From: Alistipes sp.
GTDB taxonomy: Bacteria; Bacteroidota; Bacteroidia; Bacteroidales; Rikenellaceae
Assembly (NCBI GenBank): GCA_017463615.1
Contig: JAFTOU010000009.1
Location: forward strand, 37,766 to 101,765
Direction: 5' to 3'
DNA: 64,000 nucleotides
In this document: one piece after another, positions 7,630 to 14,985 of the stretch
Layout of the letters: each line of letters starts with the position of its first letter
Numbering within the stretch: position 1 is the stretch's first letter
Made by a program: the position numbers and the translations under genes
The notes under the pieces: generated by a model
What the model saw: the letters and a program-made list of their open reading frames with translations, nothing else
Database searches by the model: none
What the model was told of the DNA's origin: nothing

Positions 7630-9519
7630 ATGACGCATATAGAATATAACTACCTCTACAAAGTAAACACCCCTGCAGATCTGCGCCGTCTGAGCATAGA
7701 CGAGCTGCCGCTCTACTGCCGGGAGGTGCGCCAGTATATCATTGAGCAGTGCGCCATAAACCCCGGCCACCTCGCCTCGTCACTCGGCGCTGTAGAGATT
7801 GCCGTAGCGGTACACTATGTCTACAACACCCCCGACGACAAACTTATCTGGGATGTGGGACATCAGGCATACGCCCATAAGATTATCACCGCCCGCCGCG
7901 ACGCCTTTACCACCAACCGCAAGAAGGGCGGCATCAGTGGCTTCCCGCGCATTGCCGAGAGCGAGTACGACGCCTTCGGTGCGGGTCACGCCTCGGTATC
8001 TATCTCGGCGGCGTTGGGTATGGTCAAGGCTGCACAGCTGCGCGGCGAGCAGCGCAAGGTTATCGCCGTCATTGGCGATGGCTCTATGACTGGCGGACTG
8101 GCCTTTGAGGGGCTCAACAATGCTGGCGCGGATAAGAATAACGACATACTGGTTATCCTCAACGACAATAATATGGCTATAGACCACGCCACAGGTGCGC
8201 TGAACGACTACCTGCTGCGTATGTCTACCTCCAAGACCTATAACCGCATCAAGCAGAGTATCTGGTCGCTCTTCTCGCATATCCCGCCACTGCTGCGCTT
8301 CTGCAAGAAGGCTGGTAACGCCATCAAGCACGGGCTGCTGCAGAATAGCAACCTCTTTGAGAGCTTCGGCTTCAGATACTTCGGTCGCATAGATGGCCAC
8401 GATGTCAAGCAGCTTGTCCGCACACTCACCGAGCTACGAGATATCCACTCGCCAAAGCTGCTGCATATCATCACCACCAAGGGTCACGGCTACCAGCCTG
8501 CCGAGCAGGATATGCCCGTATGGCACGCCCCAGGGCGCTTTAACCCCGATACGGGCGAGCGCATCAAGCAGCCGAGCGATAAGGACCGCTATCAGGATGT
8601 CTTTGGTCAGACGCTGCTCGACCTTGCTAAGGCAGATAGCCGCGTTGTGGGCGTCACCCCTGCAATGCCTACGGGGTGCTCTATGAATATTATGATGGAG
8701 AGTCTCCCTGAGCGATGCTTTGATGTAGGTATCGCCGAGTCCCACGCCGTAACCTTCTCGGCAGGCCTCGCCGCAGCAGGTCAGGTCCCTTTCTGCAATA
8801 TCTACTCCACCTTTATGCAGCGCGCCTACGACAATATCATCCACGATGTGGCTCTGCAGTCCCTGCCCGTTGTCCTCTGCCTTGACCGCGGAGGCCTTGT
8901 GGGCGAAGATGGCGCTACACACCACGGAGCCTTTGACTTGGCATACCTCAGCTGCATACCTAATATGACCGTTGCCGCGCCGAGCGACGAGCTGGAGCTG
9001 CGCAATATGATGTACACCGCCCTGCAGAGCGGCACCCCTTTCGCTATCCGCTACCCTCGCGGTACGGGCCGTGGTACGGAGTGGCGCAATAAGCCATTTG
9101 AGCTGCAGAGTATCGGTCGCGCTCGCCTGCTGCGCGAGGGCACAGATGTAGCAGTTCTCGCTATCGGCAAACCTTGCGCCTTCGCCCTTGAGGCGGCAGA
9201 GTTGGCAGAGCGCGAGGGTATATCTACCGCCGTCTACGACCTCAGATACGCCAAGCCGCTGGATAGGGATACTATTACAAAGGTATGCTCCCAGTTCCGC
9301 CATCTCATCACCGTAGAGGACGGCATCCTCCGCGGCGGCGTGGGCGAGGCCATCAGCCGCATCGCCTCAGAGAGTGGCAGCCACTGCCACATCACCACCC
9401 TCGGCATCGCCGACCGCTTCGTAGAACAAGGCACCCCCGCCGAGCTCTACGCCGAGTGCGGCTACAACACCGAGGGCATCCTAAACGCCATTACAAGGGC
9501 AAAAAACGAGAAAAATTAA
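7630..9519 (+). CDS. dxs: 1-deoxy-D-xylulose-5-phosphate synthase
   Basis: 629 aa, standard length. First step of the MEP isoprenoid pathway, joining pyruvate and glyceraldehyde 3-phosphate with thiamine diphosphate. Seen: DVGHQAYAHK, the thiamine-binding GDGSMTGG...NDNNMAI motif, and DRGGLVGEDGATHHG in the pyrimidine-binding domain. I chose the ATG at 7630 (MTHIEYNY). An upstream start at 7573 would run 46 bp into tamL and add a non-conserved tail. It lies 11 bp after tamL, probably the same transcript. Confidence 0.95.
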   Translation: MTHIEYNYLYKVNTPADLRRLSIDELPLYCREVRQYIIEQCAINPGHLASSLGAVEIAVAVHYVYNTPDDKLIWDVGHQAYAHKIITARRDAFTTNRKKGGISGFPRIAESEYDAFGAGHASVSISAALGMVKAAQLRGEQRKVIAVIGDGSMTGGLAFEGLNNAGADKNNDILVILNDNNMAIDHATGALNDYLLRMSTSKTYNRIKQSIWSLFSHIPPLLRFCKKAGNAIKHGLLQNSNLFESFGFRYFGRIDGHDVKQLVRTLTELRDIHSPKLLHIITTKGHGYQPAEQDMPVWHAPGRFNPDTGERIKQPSDKDRYQDVFGQTLLDLAKADSRVVGVTPAMPTGCSMNIMMESLPERCFDVGIAESHAVTFSAGLAAAGQVPFCNIYSTFMQRAYDNIIHDVALQSLPVVLCLDRGGLVGEDGATHHGAFDLAYLSCIPNMTVAAPSDELELRNMMYTALQSGTPFAIRYPRGTGRGTEWRNKPFELQSIGRARLLREGTDVAVLAIGKPCAFALEAAELAEREGISTAVYDLRYAKPLDRDTITKVCSQFRHLITVEDGILRGGVGEAISRIASESGSHCHITTLGIADRFVEQGTPAELYAECGYNTEGILNAITRAKNEKN

Positions 9520-9536
9520 AATTTTCCCTAAAAAAG

Positions 9537-9568
9537 TTTGGAGGAAAGATTTTTTTACCCTATCTTTG
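9537..9568 (+). promoter_or_regulatory. Promoter of tRNA-Leu
   Basis: TTTG (9537-9540), 20-nt spacer, TATCTTTG (9561-9568). The segment is nearly identical over about 40 bp to the tRNA-Glu promoter at 27175-27206, including GTTTGGAGGAAAGA and a T-rich run before the -7 box. Confidence 0.8.
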
Positions 9569-9600
9569 CACCGCTATTGAGAAAGATAGCGACTTTAGTA

Positions 9601-9687
9601 GCCCAGGTGGTGGAATTGGTAGACACGCTACTTTGAGGGGGTAGTGGGCATTAGCCCGTGTGAGTTCGAGTCTCGTCCTGGGCACCA
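9601..9687 (+). tRNA. tRNA-Leu (anticodon GAG)
   Basis: The acceptor stem GCCCAGG/CCTGGGC, encoded CCA, the D-arm GGTGGAATTGGTAGAC, an anticodon stem CTACT/GGTAG with loop TTGAGGG, a long class II variable arm and a T arm with GTTCGAGTC are all present. The loop reads GAG, decoding CUC/CUU leucine codons. Confidence 0.97.
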
Positions 9688-9689
9688 TC

Positions 9690-9727
9690 AAAAGAGAGGA
9701 AGTTAATAAATAAACTTCCTCTCTTTT
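9690..9727 (+). terminator. Intrinsic terminator after tRNA-Leu
   Basis: AAAAGAGAGGAAGTT (9690-9704) pairs with AACTTCCTCTCTTTTT (9713-9727), ending in a T tract. Confidence 0.9.
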
Positions 9728-9739
9728 TGTATTGTACCG

Positions 9740-10001
9740 TTAGTCAAACATCACGCGCGGGTTCATCATCTGCGGGCTGCGCCACTCAATACCGAACTTC
9801 TCCCTGAACACTTCGGCGCGCTCGTACTAAATCCGCCACCTGCCACTCATCGTGCCGCTCATGCAAACACTGCTTCGCCAACGCCACACACGATTGCATC
9901 GCCTCTCGCACCAACTCCTCGTCGCTCATACCATTCGCATCATCGCCCGCCATCTCTCGCAGCTCCTCTACCACCTGTTGAAAATCCAATTCCTCTGCCA
10001 T
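9740..10001 (-). pseudogene. Small conserved-looking gene broken by a frameshift
   Basis: From the ATG at 10001 (MAEELDFQQVVEELREM) the open frame runs about 60 codons of acidic, helix-rich protein to DEWQVADL, then ends in an implausible VRARRSVQGEVRY. In another frame, starting near 9840, the sequence continues as YERAEVFREKFGIEW and RSPQMMNPRVMFD before a TAA at 9740. That tail looks like real protein, so a one-base loss or two-base gain near 9836-9842 probably broke the gene. A sequencing error is the alternative. The family is not recognised. Confidence 0.6.
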
Positions 10002-10107
10002 AATCACATTTTTTAATCAGTAAAACTTCCACCTCATGAAGATACAATATTATTCCGCATTGCCCAAATGAATGCAAAATTATTCTATGTCCATCCGTAA
10101 ACACCAA

Positions 10108-10137
10108 AAAAACCTGCCCTTTCGGACAGGTTTTTGG
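10108..10137 (-). terminator. Terminator after the secreted repeat protein
   Basis: AACCTGCCC-TTTC-GGACAGGTT with A and T runs outside the stem lies directly after the stop of the minus-strand gene. One stem position is mismatched. Confidence 0.7.
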
Positions 10138-10986
10138 TTAGTGACGCTGGGTGCCGCCGCCGTGGCGCTGCTGGGATTTGTGACCAGAGCCCGAGCCGCC
10201 CTGATGGCTATTGCGATTGCCCTGCTGAGAACGATTCTGCGACTTGCTCTGAACGCCCTGCTGTGGACGATTCTGAGACTTGCCCTGAACACCCTGCTGT
10301 GGGCGGTTCTGTGGCTTGTTCTGAACACCTTGCTGTGGGCGCTGCTGTGGTCTATTGTTGTCATTGCTTACGCCCTGCTGTGGCTTGTTCTGTGGCTTGC
10401 TTTGAACGCCCTGCTGTGGGCGGTTTGGCTTATTGCCGTTGAACTGTGGTGGACGCTGGCCCTGCGACTGATGATTCCTATCATTATTGTGTTTTGGAGG
10501 TCTCTGCAGTTGCTGGCGAGGGCGCTGCTTGTTCACCTTATTGCAGTGGTGAGTGTAGTAGCGGTCGTAGTGGCCATAAACCTTACCGGTGCGGTAAAAT
10601 CTTGACTGCTTGTACTTTACGGTGTACCCATAGCGGTCGGTAATGGTAGTTACTCGGCGACCGAAGGCATCAACGGAGTACTTTATGCGCTCAATAATCT
10701 GACCGAACTCGTCGCGGATAGTTATTATGGTTGCGCCGAAGATATCACTCTCGTAAGTTACGCTCTCTATGATTCGTCCGTACTGGTCGCGCACAGTTAC
10801 AACAGTATTTCCATAAATGTCCATTTCCACGCTTTCGCGACGAACAATCTGTCCACGATTATCGCGGTACTCGGTTATCTGATTTCCAAGAACATCGTTG
10901 TAAGTATACATCTGAAATCTCTGTGCCGAAACATATTGGCTCGCCAACGCGGCTGCAACCAATACTAAAATTCTCATCTTCTTCAT
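10138..10986 (-). CDS. Secreted protein with YG-type repeats and a Q/N/P-rich repeat tail
   Basis: 282 aa. The signal peptide (about 1-21, ending VSAQ) is followed by four repeats of about 24 residues (about 30-125). These have the pattern D-x-(Y/F)-G-x-x-(V/I)-x-T-(V/I)-x-D-x-(Y/F)-G, resembling short YD-like beta-strand repeats. The second half is low complexity: PQQGVQ-type units at residues 188-255 and a Gly/Ser/His-rich end. It is highly basic and presumably surface or periplasmic. It stands alone between two terminators. I do not recognise a family, and the tail length is likely to vary between strains. Confidence 0.75.
   Translation of the reverse strand: MKKMRILVLVAAALASQYVSAQRFQMYTYNDVLGNQITEYRDNRGQIVRRESVEMDIYGNTVVTVRDQYGRIIESVTYESDIFGATIITIRDEFGQIIERIKYSVDAFGRRVTTITDRYGYTVKYKQSRFYRTGKVYGHYDRYYTHHCNKVNKQRPRQQLQRPPKHNNDRNHQSQGQRPPQFNGNKPNRPQQGVQSKPQNKPQQGVSNDNNRPQQRPQQGVQNKPQNRPQQGVQGKSQNRPQQGVQSKSQNRSQQGNRNSHQGGSGSGHKSQQRHGGGTQRH
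10222..10425 (-). repeat. In-frame minisatellite, about 36-bp units
   Basis: Five to six imperfect units encode (N/K)(R/K)PQQGVQ-x-K-(P/S)-Q within the preceding gene. Unit length is a multiple of three, so gain or loss keeps the frame. The complementary strand shows as an artificial Leu/Trp-rich ORF. Confidence 0.8.
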
Positions 10987-11147
10987 AGCTTCCTATTTTT
11001 TAGAGATTAGACAATTCCTGTTCTTTGTAGCTACATCCTTTTGCTATTATAACGCCCCACCCCGACATAATATTGTGCAATCTGTTCAAAAACTCTCTTT
11101 TTAGCAATTTTTGCACAAAATAATGGGGCGGGGTAACTTTTCTGTAT

Positions 11148-11178
11148 TTTGCGATTTAACTTTTTCTTCTTAACTTTA
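11148..11178 (+). promoter_or_regulatory. Promoter of the chorismatase-like/DUF1501 operon
   Basis: TTTG (11148-11151), 19-nt spacer, TAACTTTA (11171-11178), about 31 nt before the ATG. Upstream, an imperfect inverted repeat (GCCCCACCCC at about 11052, GGGGCGGGGT at about 11124) flanks the -33 region. Confidence 0.55.
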
Positions 11179-11208
11179 TCTTATATAATGGAGTAAACTC
11201 TGTTGCGT

Positions 11209-12312
11209 ATGGGGATACAGATTGTATCGGTGGTCGTTGGGGCGGATTGTCTGCACTCTGCGGGGATTGGCGGGGCGCTTGAGGGCGTGGCTGCTGAGAG
11301 GGTGTGCGGGGTGGTCTGCTATGGCGTGAGTGGCGAGGTGGGGTATCATCTGTTGCTCAGCAATCTGAAGTCCGCCATTCGGGGTATATTCGGGAGTTGT
11401 GTTCCTGTGACCCTCATCCCCCAGCAGTTGCTGCCAGGGGGTGGGCTGAGGATAGATATTTACACCCTTGAGCAGGGTTGCGAGGTTGAGTTTTCGGAGC
11501 TGTCGGGCGTATGCTATGGGCGTATGCACGGCGGCTCTTTGATTTTTATTGAGGGTGTGGCGGCGAGCGATTTTACTGCGAGCGTAGCCGAGCAGAGTCG
11601 CGAGGTATTTGGTCGCATAGAGCAGATACTCGCGCTGCACGGCTTTAGTGTGGATGATATTGTGCGCCAGTGGAACTACATCGGCAGCATTGTCGGCTAC
11701 CGAGGCGATAGGCAGAACTATCAGGAGTTCAACGACGCCCGCACGCACTTCTACGCCCAGGGGCAGTGGCAGAGGGGTTATCCTGCCGCTACGGGCATAG
11801 GCGCTGAGGGCGAGGGTGTTATTGTCGGCTGCATAGCCTACCGAGGCGAGGAGGTGTATCCGATTGACAACCCGCTGCAGGTGGCGGCACACAGCTACTC
11901 GCGGGAGGTGCTTATAGATAGTCGCGCGGATGCGATGAAGAGCACGCCGAAGTTTGAGCGCGCGAAACTTATCCAGACACCGCTGGGAGCTATCTGCTTC
12001 GTCTCGGGCACGGCAGCAATTCGTGGCGAGCAGAGCATAGAGGCGCAGTCCGTAGAGCTGCAGACGGAGAGGACGATAGAGAATATCGCCCACCTGGTAT
12101 CTACGGAGAACTTGGAGCGGTGTGGCTGTAAGCCTTACGAGCTGAGATACGCCCAGCTGCAAGTATTTATAAAGCACGCGCGCGACTACGAGGCTGTGCG
12201 GGCGATTGTTGAGCAGGCGTACGGGCAGGTGGCGGTGGTATATACCGTTGCCGATGTGTGCCGTAGCGAGCTGCTGGTAGAGATTGAGGGAATATTAACA
12301 GCGAATATATGA
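11209..12312 (+). CDS. Chorismatase-like protein (FkbO/Hyg5/XanB2-type, RidA-like fold)
   Basis: 367 aa from the ATG at 11209 (MGIQIVSVVVG); a TTG two codons earlier is less likely. The middle carries RQWNYIG...YQEFNDAR...YPAATGIG, and the C-terminal part carries PLQVAAHSYSR, PKFERAKLI and CFVSGTAAI. These resemble the conserved blocks of chorismatases, which release pyruvate from chorismate to give hydroxybenzoate or a dihydroxy acid. The similarity is from memory and moderate; active-site residues could not be checked. No signal peptide. It overlaps the next gene by 4 bp (ATGA), so translation is coupled. Confidence 0.6.
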   Translation: MGIQIVSVVVGADCLHSAGIGGALEGVAAERVCGVVCYGVSGEVGYHLLLSNLKSAIRGIFGSCVPVTLIPQQLLPGGGLRIDIYTLEQGCEVEFSELSGVCYGRMHGGSLIFIEGVAASDFTASVAEQSREVFGRIEQILALHGFSVDDIVRQWNYIGSIVGYRGDRQNYQEFNDARTHFYAQGQWQRGYPAATGIGAEGEGVIVGCIAYRGEEVYPIDNPLQVAAHSYSREVLIDSRADAMKSTPKFERAKLIQTPLGAICFVSGTAAIRGEQSIEAQSVELQTERTIENIAHLVSTENLERCGCKPYELRYAQLQVFIKHARDYEAVRAIVEQAYGQVAVVYTVADVCRSELLVEIEGILTANI

Positions 12313-13706
12313 GAAGAGTACTAATACTTATCCTATGCCTACTCTGTTCGGCTGCGGAGGCACTCTGTGCAGATAGATGCACCGACGAGGTCTTTCTGCG
12401 CAGGGCATACCTTACCGTCACGGGCGCACTACCTACTACCGAGCAGTGCGTAGATTTTCTGGATAGCAGCAGTGAAGACAAGCGCGAACAGCTTGTAGAG
12501 GAGCTTATTGCCAGCGAGCTGGGGCTCCGCTATATGCAGATGCGTTGGGGCGATATCCTGCGCATAAAGTCGGAGTTTCCGAGCAACCTCTGGCCCAATG
12601 GTGTGCAGGCGTACAACCGCTGGATATATGAGCACCTGCTCAATAACACCCCCTACGACCGTATGGTGAGCGAGCTGCTACTGGGGCGAGGTAGTAACTT
12701 CCGCGACCCTGCAGCCAACTTCTACCGCGGATTTCAGAGCCGTAGCGCCGAGAATTTTTATGCCAACATCAACCTGCTCTTTCTGGGAAATCGTAGCTGC
12801 AAGGATAATGGCTACTTCTGCTTCTCGCAGATAAAGTTCAAGTCTACCAAGGAGTGGAAGGAGGAGATTGTCTACCTTGACTACTACAAGCGACTGCCGT
12901 GGCAGAGGGTCTGCCTCTCGGACGGCACGGAGCTGACCCTGCGCCCACAGACCGACTGGCGCGAGGCGTATGTCGGCTGGCTGACATCCAAGAGCAATAG
13001 GCGCTTTGCCGAGGTTATGGTAAATAGGATGTGGTACTGGGTCTTTGGTCGCGGCATAGTTCACGAGCCTGACGACTGGCGCGAGGATAACAAACCCTCT
13101 GACCCTGAGCTACTTAACACTCTTACCGACTACTTCGTAGAGAGCAACTACGACCTGCGCGCGCTGATGAAGCGAATACTTACCTCCGAGCAGTTCAACG
13201 CCGCCGACTTCCCCGCACAGCGACTGCCTGCCGAGGTTATCGTGGACGCCATAGCCTCTGTGACGGGCATATGGAGCACCTACAGCAGCCGCGTGCCAGA
13301 GCCGTTTACCTTCTACCCTGCAAGGACAAGGTCTACCCATCTGGGCGATGCTACGGTCTCCTCGTCCGAGCTGGAGCTCTTTGGTAAGGTCTCGCGCGAT
13401 GTGTCGCTGGAGAGTCAGCGCAACAACGCCCTCACATCCCGCCAGCTACTCTACCTGATGAACTCCTCGGTGCTTGAGGGTCGCATCCGAAAAAGCCAAC
13501 CGCTGCAGCGCATATATCTGCGGAGCACTAACATCTCTCAGCTGGCGGACAATATCACCCTGCACACCCTCTCGCGCAGGGCTACAGAGGCGGAGAAGGC
13601 TATGTACAAGCGCTATGTGGAGCAGCACAACCTGCCACTGATGGAGGCGGCGATAGATATTATGTGGATGCAGATAAATAGCAACGAGTTCCTATACAAC
13701 CACTAA
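12309..13706 (+). CDS. DUF1549/DUF1553 (planctomycete-type) secreted protein
   Basis: 465 aa. The signal peptide (1-20, CSAAEALCA) is followed by the DUF1549 block (EVFLRRAYLTVTGALPT...YNRWIYEHLLNNTPYD) and the DUF1553 block (NRRFAEVMVNRMWYWVFGRG...LRALMKRILTSEQF...RQLLYLMNSS). These domains are abundant in Planctomycetes and Verrucomicrobia, usually beside DUF1501 proteins, and often with a cytochrome c domain that is missing here. The region between the domains is short. Biochemical role is unknown. It lies 10 bp before the DUF1501 gene. Confidence 0.85.
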   Translation: MRRVLILILCLLCSAAEALCADRCTDEVFLRRAYLTVTGALPTTEQCVDFLDSSSEDKREQLVEELIASELGLRYMQMRWGDILRIKSEFPSNLWPNGVQAYNRWIYEHLLNNTPYDRMVSELLLGRGSNFRDPAANFYRGFQSRSAENFYANINLLFLGNRSCKDNGYFCFSQIKFKSTKEWKEEIVYLDYYKRLPWQRVCLSDGTELTLRPQTDWREAYVGWLTSKSNRRFAEVMVNRMWYWVFGRGIVHEPDDWREDNKPSDPELLNTLTDYFVESNYDLRALMKRILTSEQFNAADFPAQRLPAEVIVDAIASVTGIWSTYSSRVPEPFTFYPARTRSTHLGDATVSSSELELFGKVSRDVSLESQRNNALTSRQLLYLMNSSVLEGRIRKSQPLQRIYLRSTNISQLADNITLHTLSRRATEAEKAMYKRYVEQHNLPLMEAAIDIMWMQINSNEFLYNH

Positions 13707-13716
13707 CGGCACAACT

Positions 13717-14985
13717 ATGAGAAAGATATACCTACTCCTACTACTCCTCGCCACAGCCTTTACTGCCGAGGCTCAGCGGGCAAAGTCTGTAATACTGGTC
13801 TACCTAGATGGCGGACCTGCGCAGACAGATACCTTTGACCCTAAGCCCGAGATGGGGCGCAACTACCACGGCAACTATAGTGGCGTCTGCCAGACCAATG
13901 TAGATGGCATAGTCATTGGCGAGAAGCTGCCCCTGCTGGCAACTATGGCAGATAAGTACTCCCTTATCCGCAGCCTTACGCACGGCAGTAATGCCCACGA
14001 GACGGGCCACTATGCGATGATTACGGGCGATACCTCGGGAGGCGCTGTTGTCTACCCATCCTTTGGCGCGGTGATATCCTATATGAAGCGCGACACCTAC
14101 AAGGGGGTGCTGCCCTGCTATATATCCCTGACCGCTGCCAATAGCCGATTTAACGAGGGTGGTTTTCTTGGCAACGAGTATAAATCTTTTGATACGGGTG
14201 GCAAGCCTGAGGCGGGCGAGTTTGAGGTTGAGGGCATAGTCAATCGCTTTGTAGACCGCCAGCGAATGGATAGCCGTATGGCTCTGCTCCACGATTTTGA
14301 GGCTCAGAGCATCAGTAGTACTACGACCGACTCGCTCAGGGGCGTGAATATGGAGTTTATCTGGGGCGATAGCCGCGAGGTGTTCAACCTCAGCAACGAG
14401 CCCGACTCCGTAAGGGCACGATATGGCAAGTCGCGCCTCGGTCAGAGCTGCCTTGTAGCCCGTAGGCTTGTGGAGGCGGGCGTACCTTTTGTCAATGTCC
14501 GCACCACGGGCTGGGATACCCACAAGAAGCACTTTCAGAAGATGAACACCATGCTGCCAGAGTTGGACAAGGCTCTCTCGGCACTTATCTCCGACCTTGA
14601 TGAGCGCGGACTGCTTGATAGCACCATAATCCTCTGCGGTGGGGAGTTCGGCCGCTCGCCGAAGGTGCTCTGGGAGGCGCCGTGGAACGGTGGTCGTGCC
14701 CACTTCGGCGCTGCATTCAGCTACCTTGTCGCCGGCGGAGGATTTTGTGGCGGTAAGGTCGTGGGTGCGAGTGATAAGACGGGCGAGAAGGTCGCCAAGC
14801 GCCCCGTACAGCCGTGCGAGCTTATCGGTACGGTCTACCTGCTTATGGGCATTGACCCCTACGGCACGCTGCCCCATGTCTCGGAGGGGGAGCTACCAAT
14901 ACTTCCATCGCTCGTTAATGGCACTGGCGAGGGGTTGCTCTACGAGATTATTGATATAAACAAGGATGACTATGAGAAGAAGTAG
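13717..14985 (+). CDS. DUF1501 secreted protein (alkaline-phosphatase/sulfatase-like fold)
   Basis: 422 aa. Signal peptide ending near TAEAQ. The N-terminus ILVYLDGGPAQTDTFDPKP, then HGSNAHETGHYAMITGD and GGEFGRSPKVLWEAPWNGGRAHFG, mark DUF1501. The family is predicted to share the alkaline-phosphatase/sulfatase metal-binding fold; acidic and histidine residues suitable for metals are present. The usual Tat signal is not seen. It is the constant partner of DUF1549/DUF1553 proteins. Its end overlaps the next gene by 20 bp. Confidence 0.88.
   Translation: MRKIYLLLLLLATAFTAEAQRAKSVILVYLDGGPAQTDTFDPKPEMGRNYHGNYSGVCQTNVDGIVIGEKLPLLATMADKYSLIRSLTHGSNAHETGHYAMITGDTSGGAVVYPSFGAVISYMKRDTYKGVLPCYISLTAANSRFNEGGFLGNEYKSFDTGGKPEAGEFEVEGIVNRFVDRQRMDSRMALLHDFEAQSISSTTTDSLRGVNMEFIWGDSREVFNLSNEPDSVRARYGKSRLGQSCLVARRLVEAGVPFVNVRTTGWDTHKKHFQKMNTMLPELDKALSALISDLDERGLLDSTIILCGGEFGRSPKVLWEAPWNGGRAHFGAAFSYLVAGGGFCGGKVVGASDKTGEKVAKRPVQPCELIGTVYLLMGIDPYGTLPHVSEGELPILPSLVNGTGEGLLYEIIDINKDDYEKK

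Noticed and set aside
10072-10605. 177-codon Leu/Trp-rich hydrophobic ORF
   Set aside because: It is the opposite strand of the PQQGVQ minisatellite; the apparent membrane repeats are an artefact.
11176-12177. 333-codon ORF antisense to the chorismatase-like gene
   Set aside because: Complement of a coupled, signal-bearing operon; no recognisable domain.
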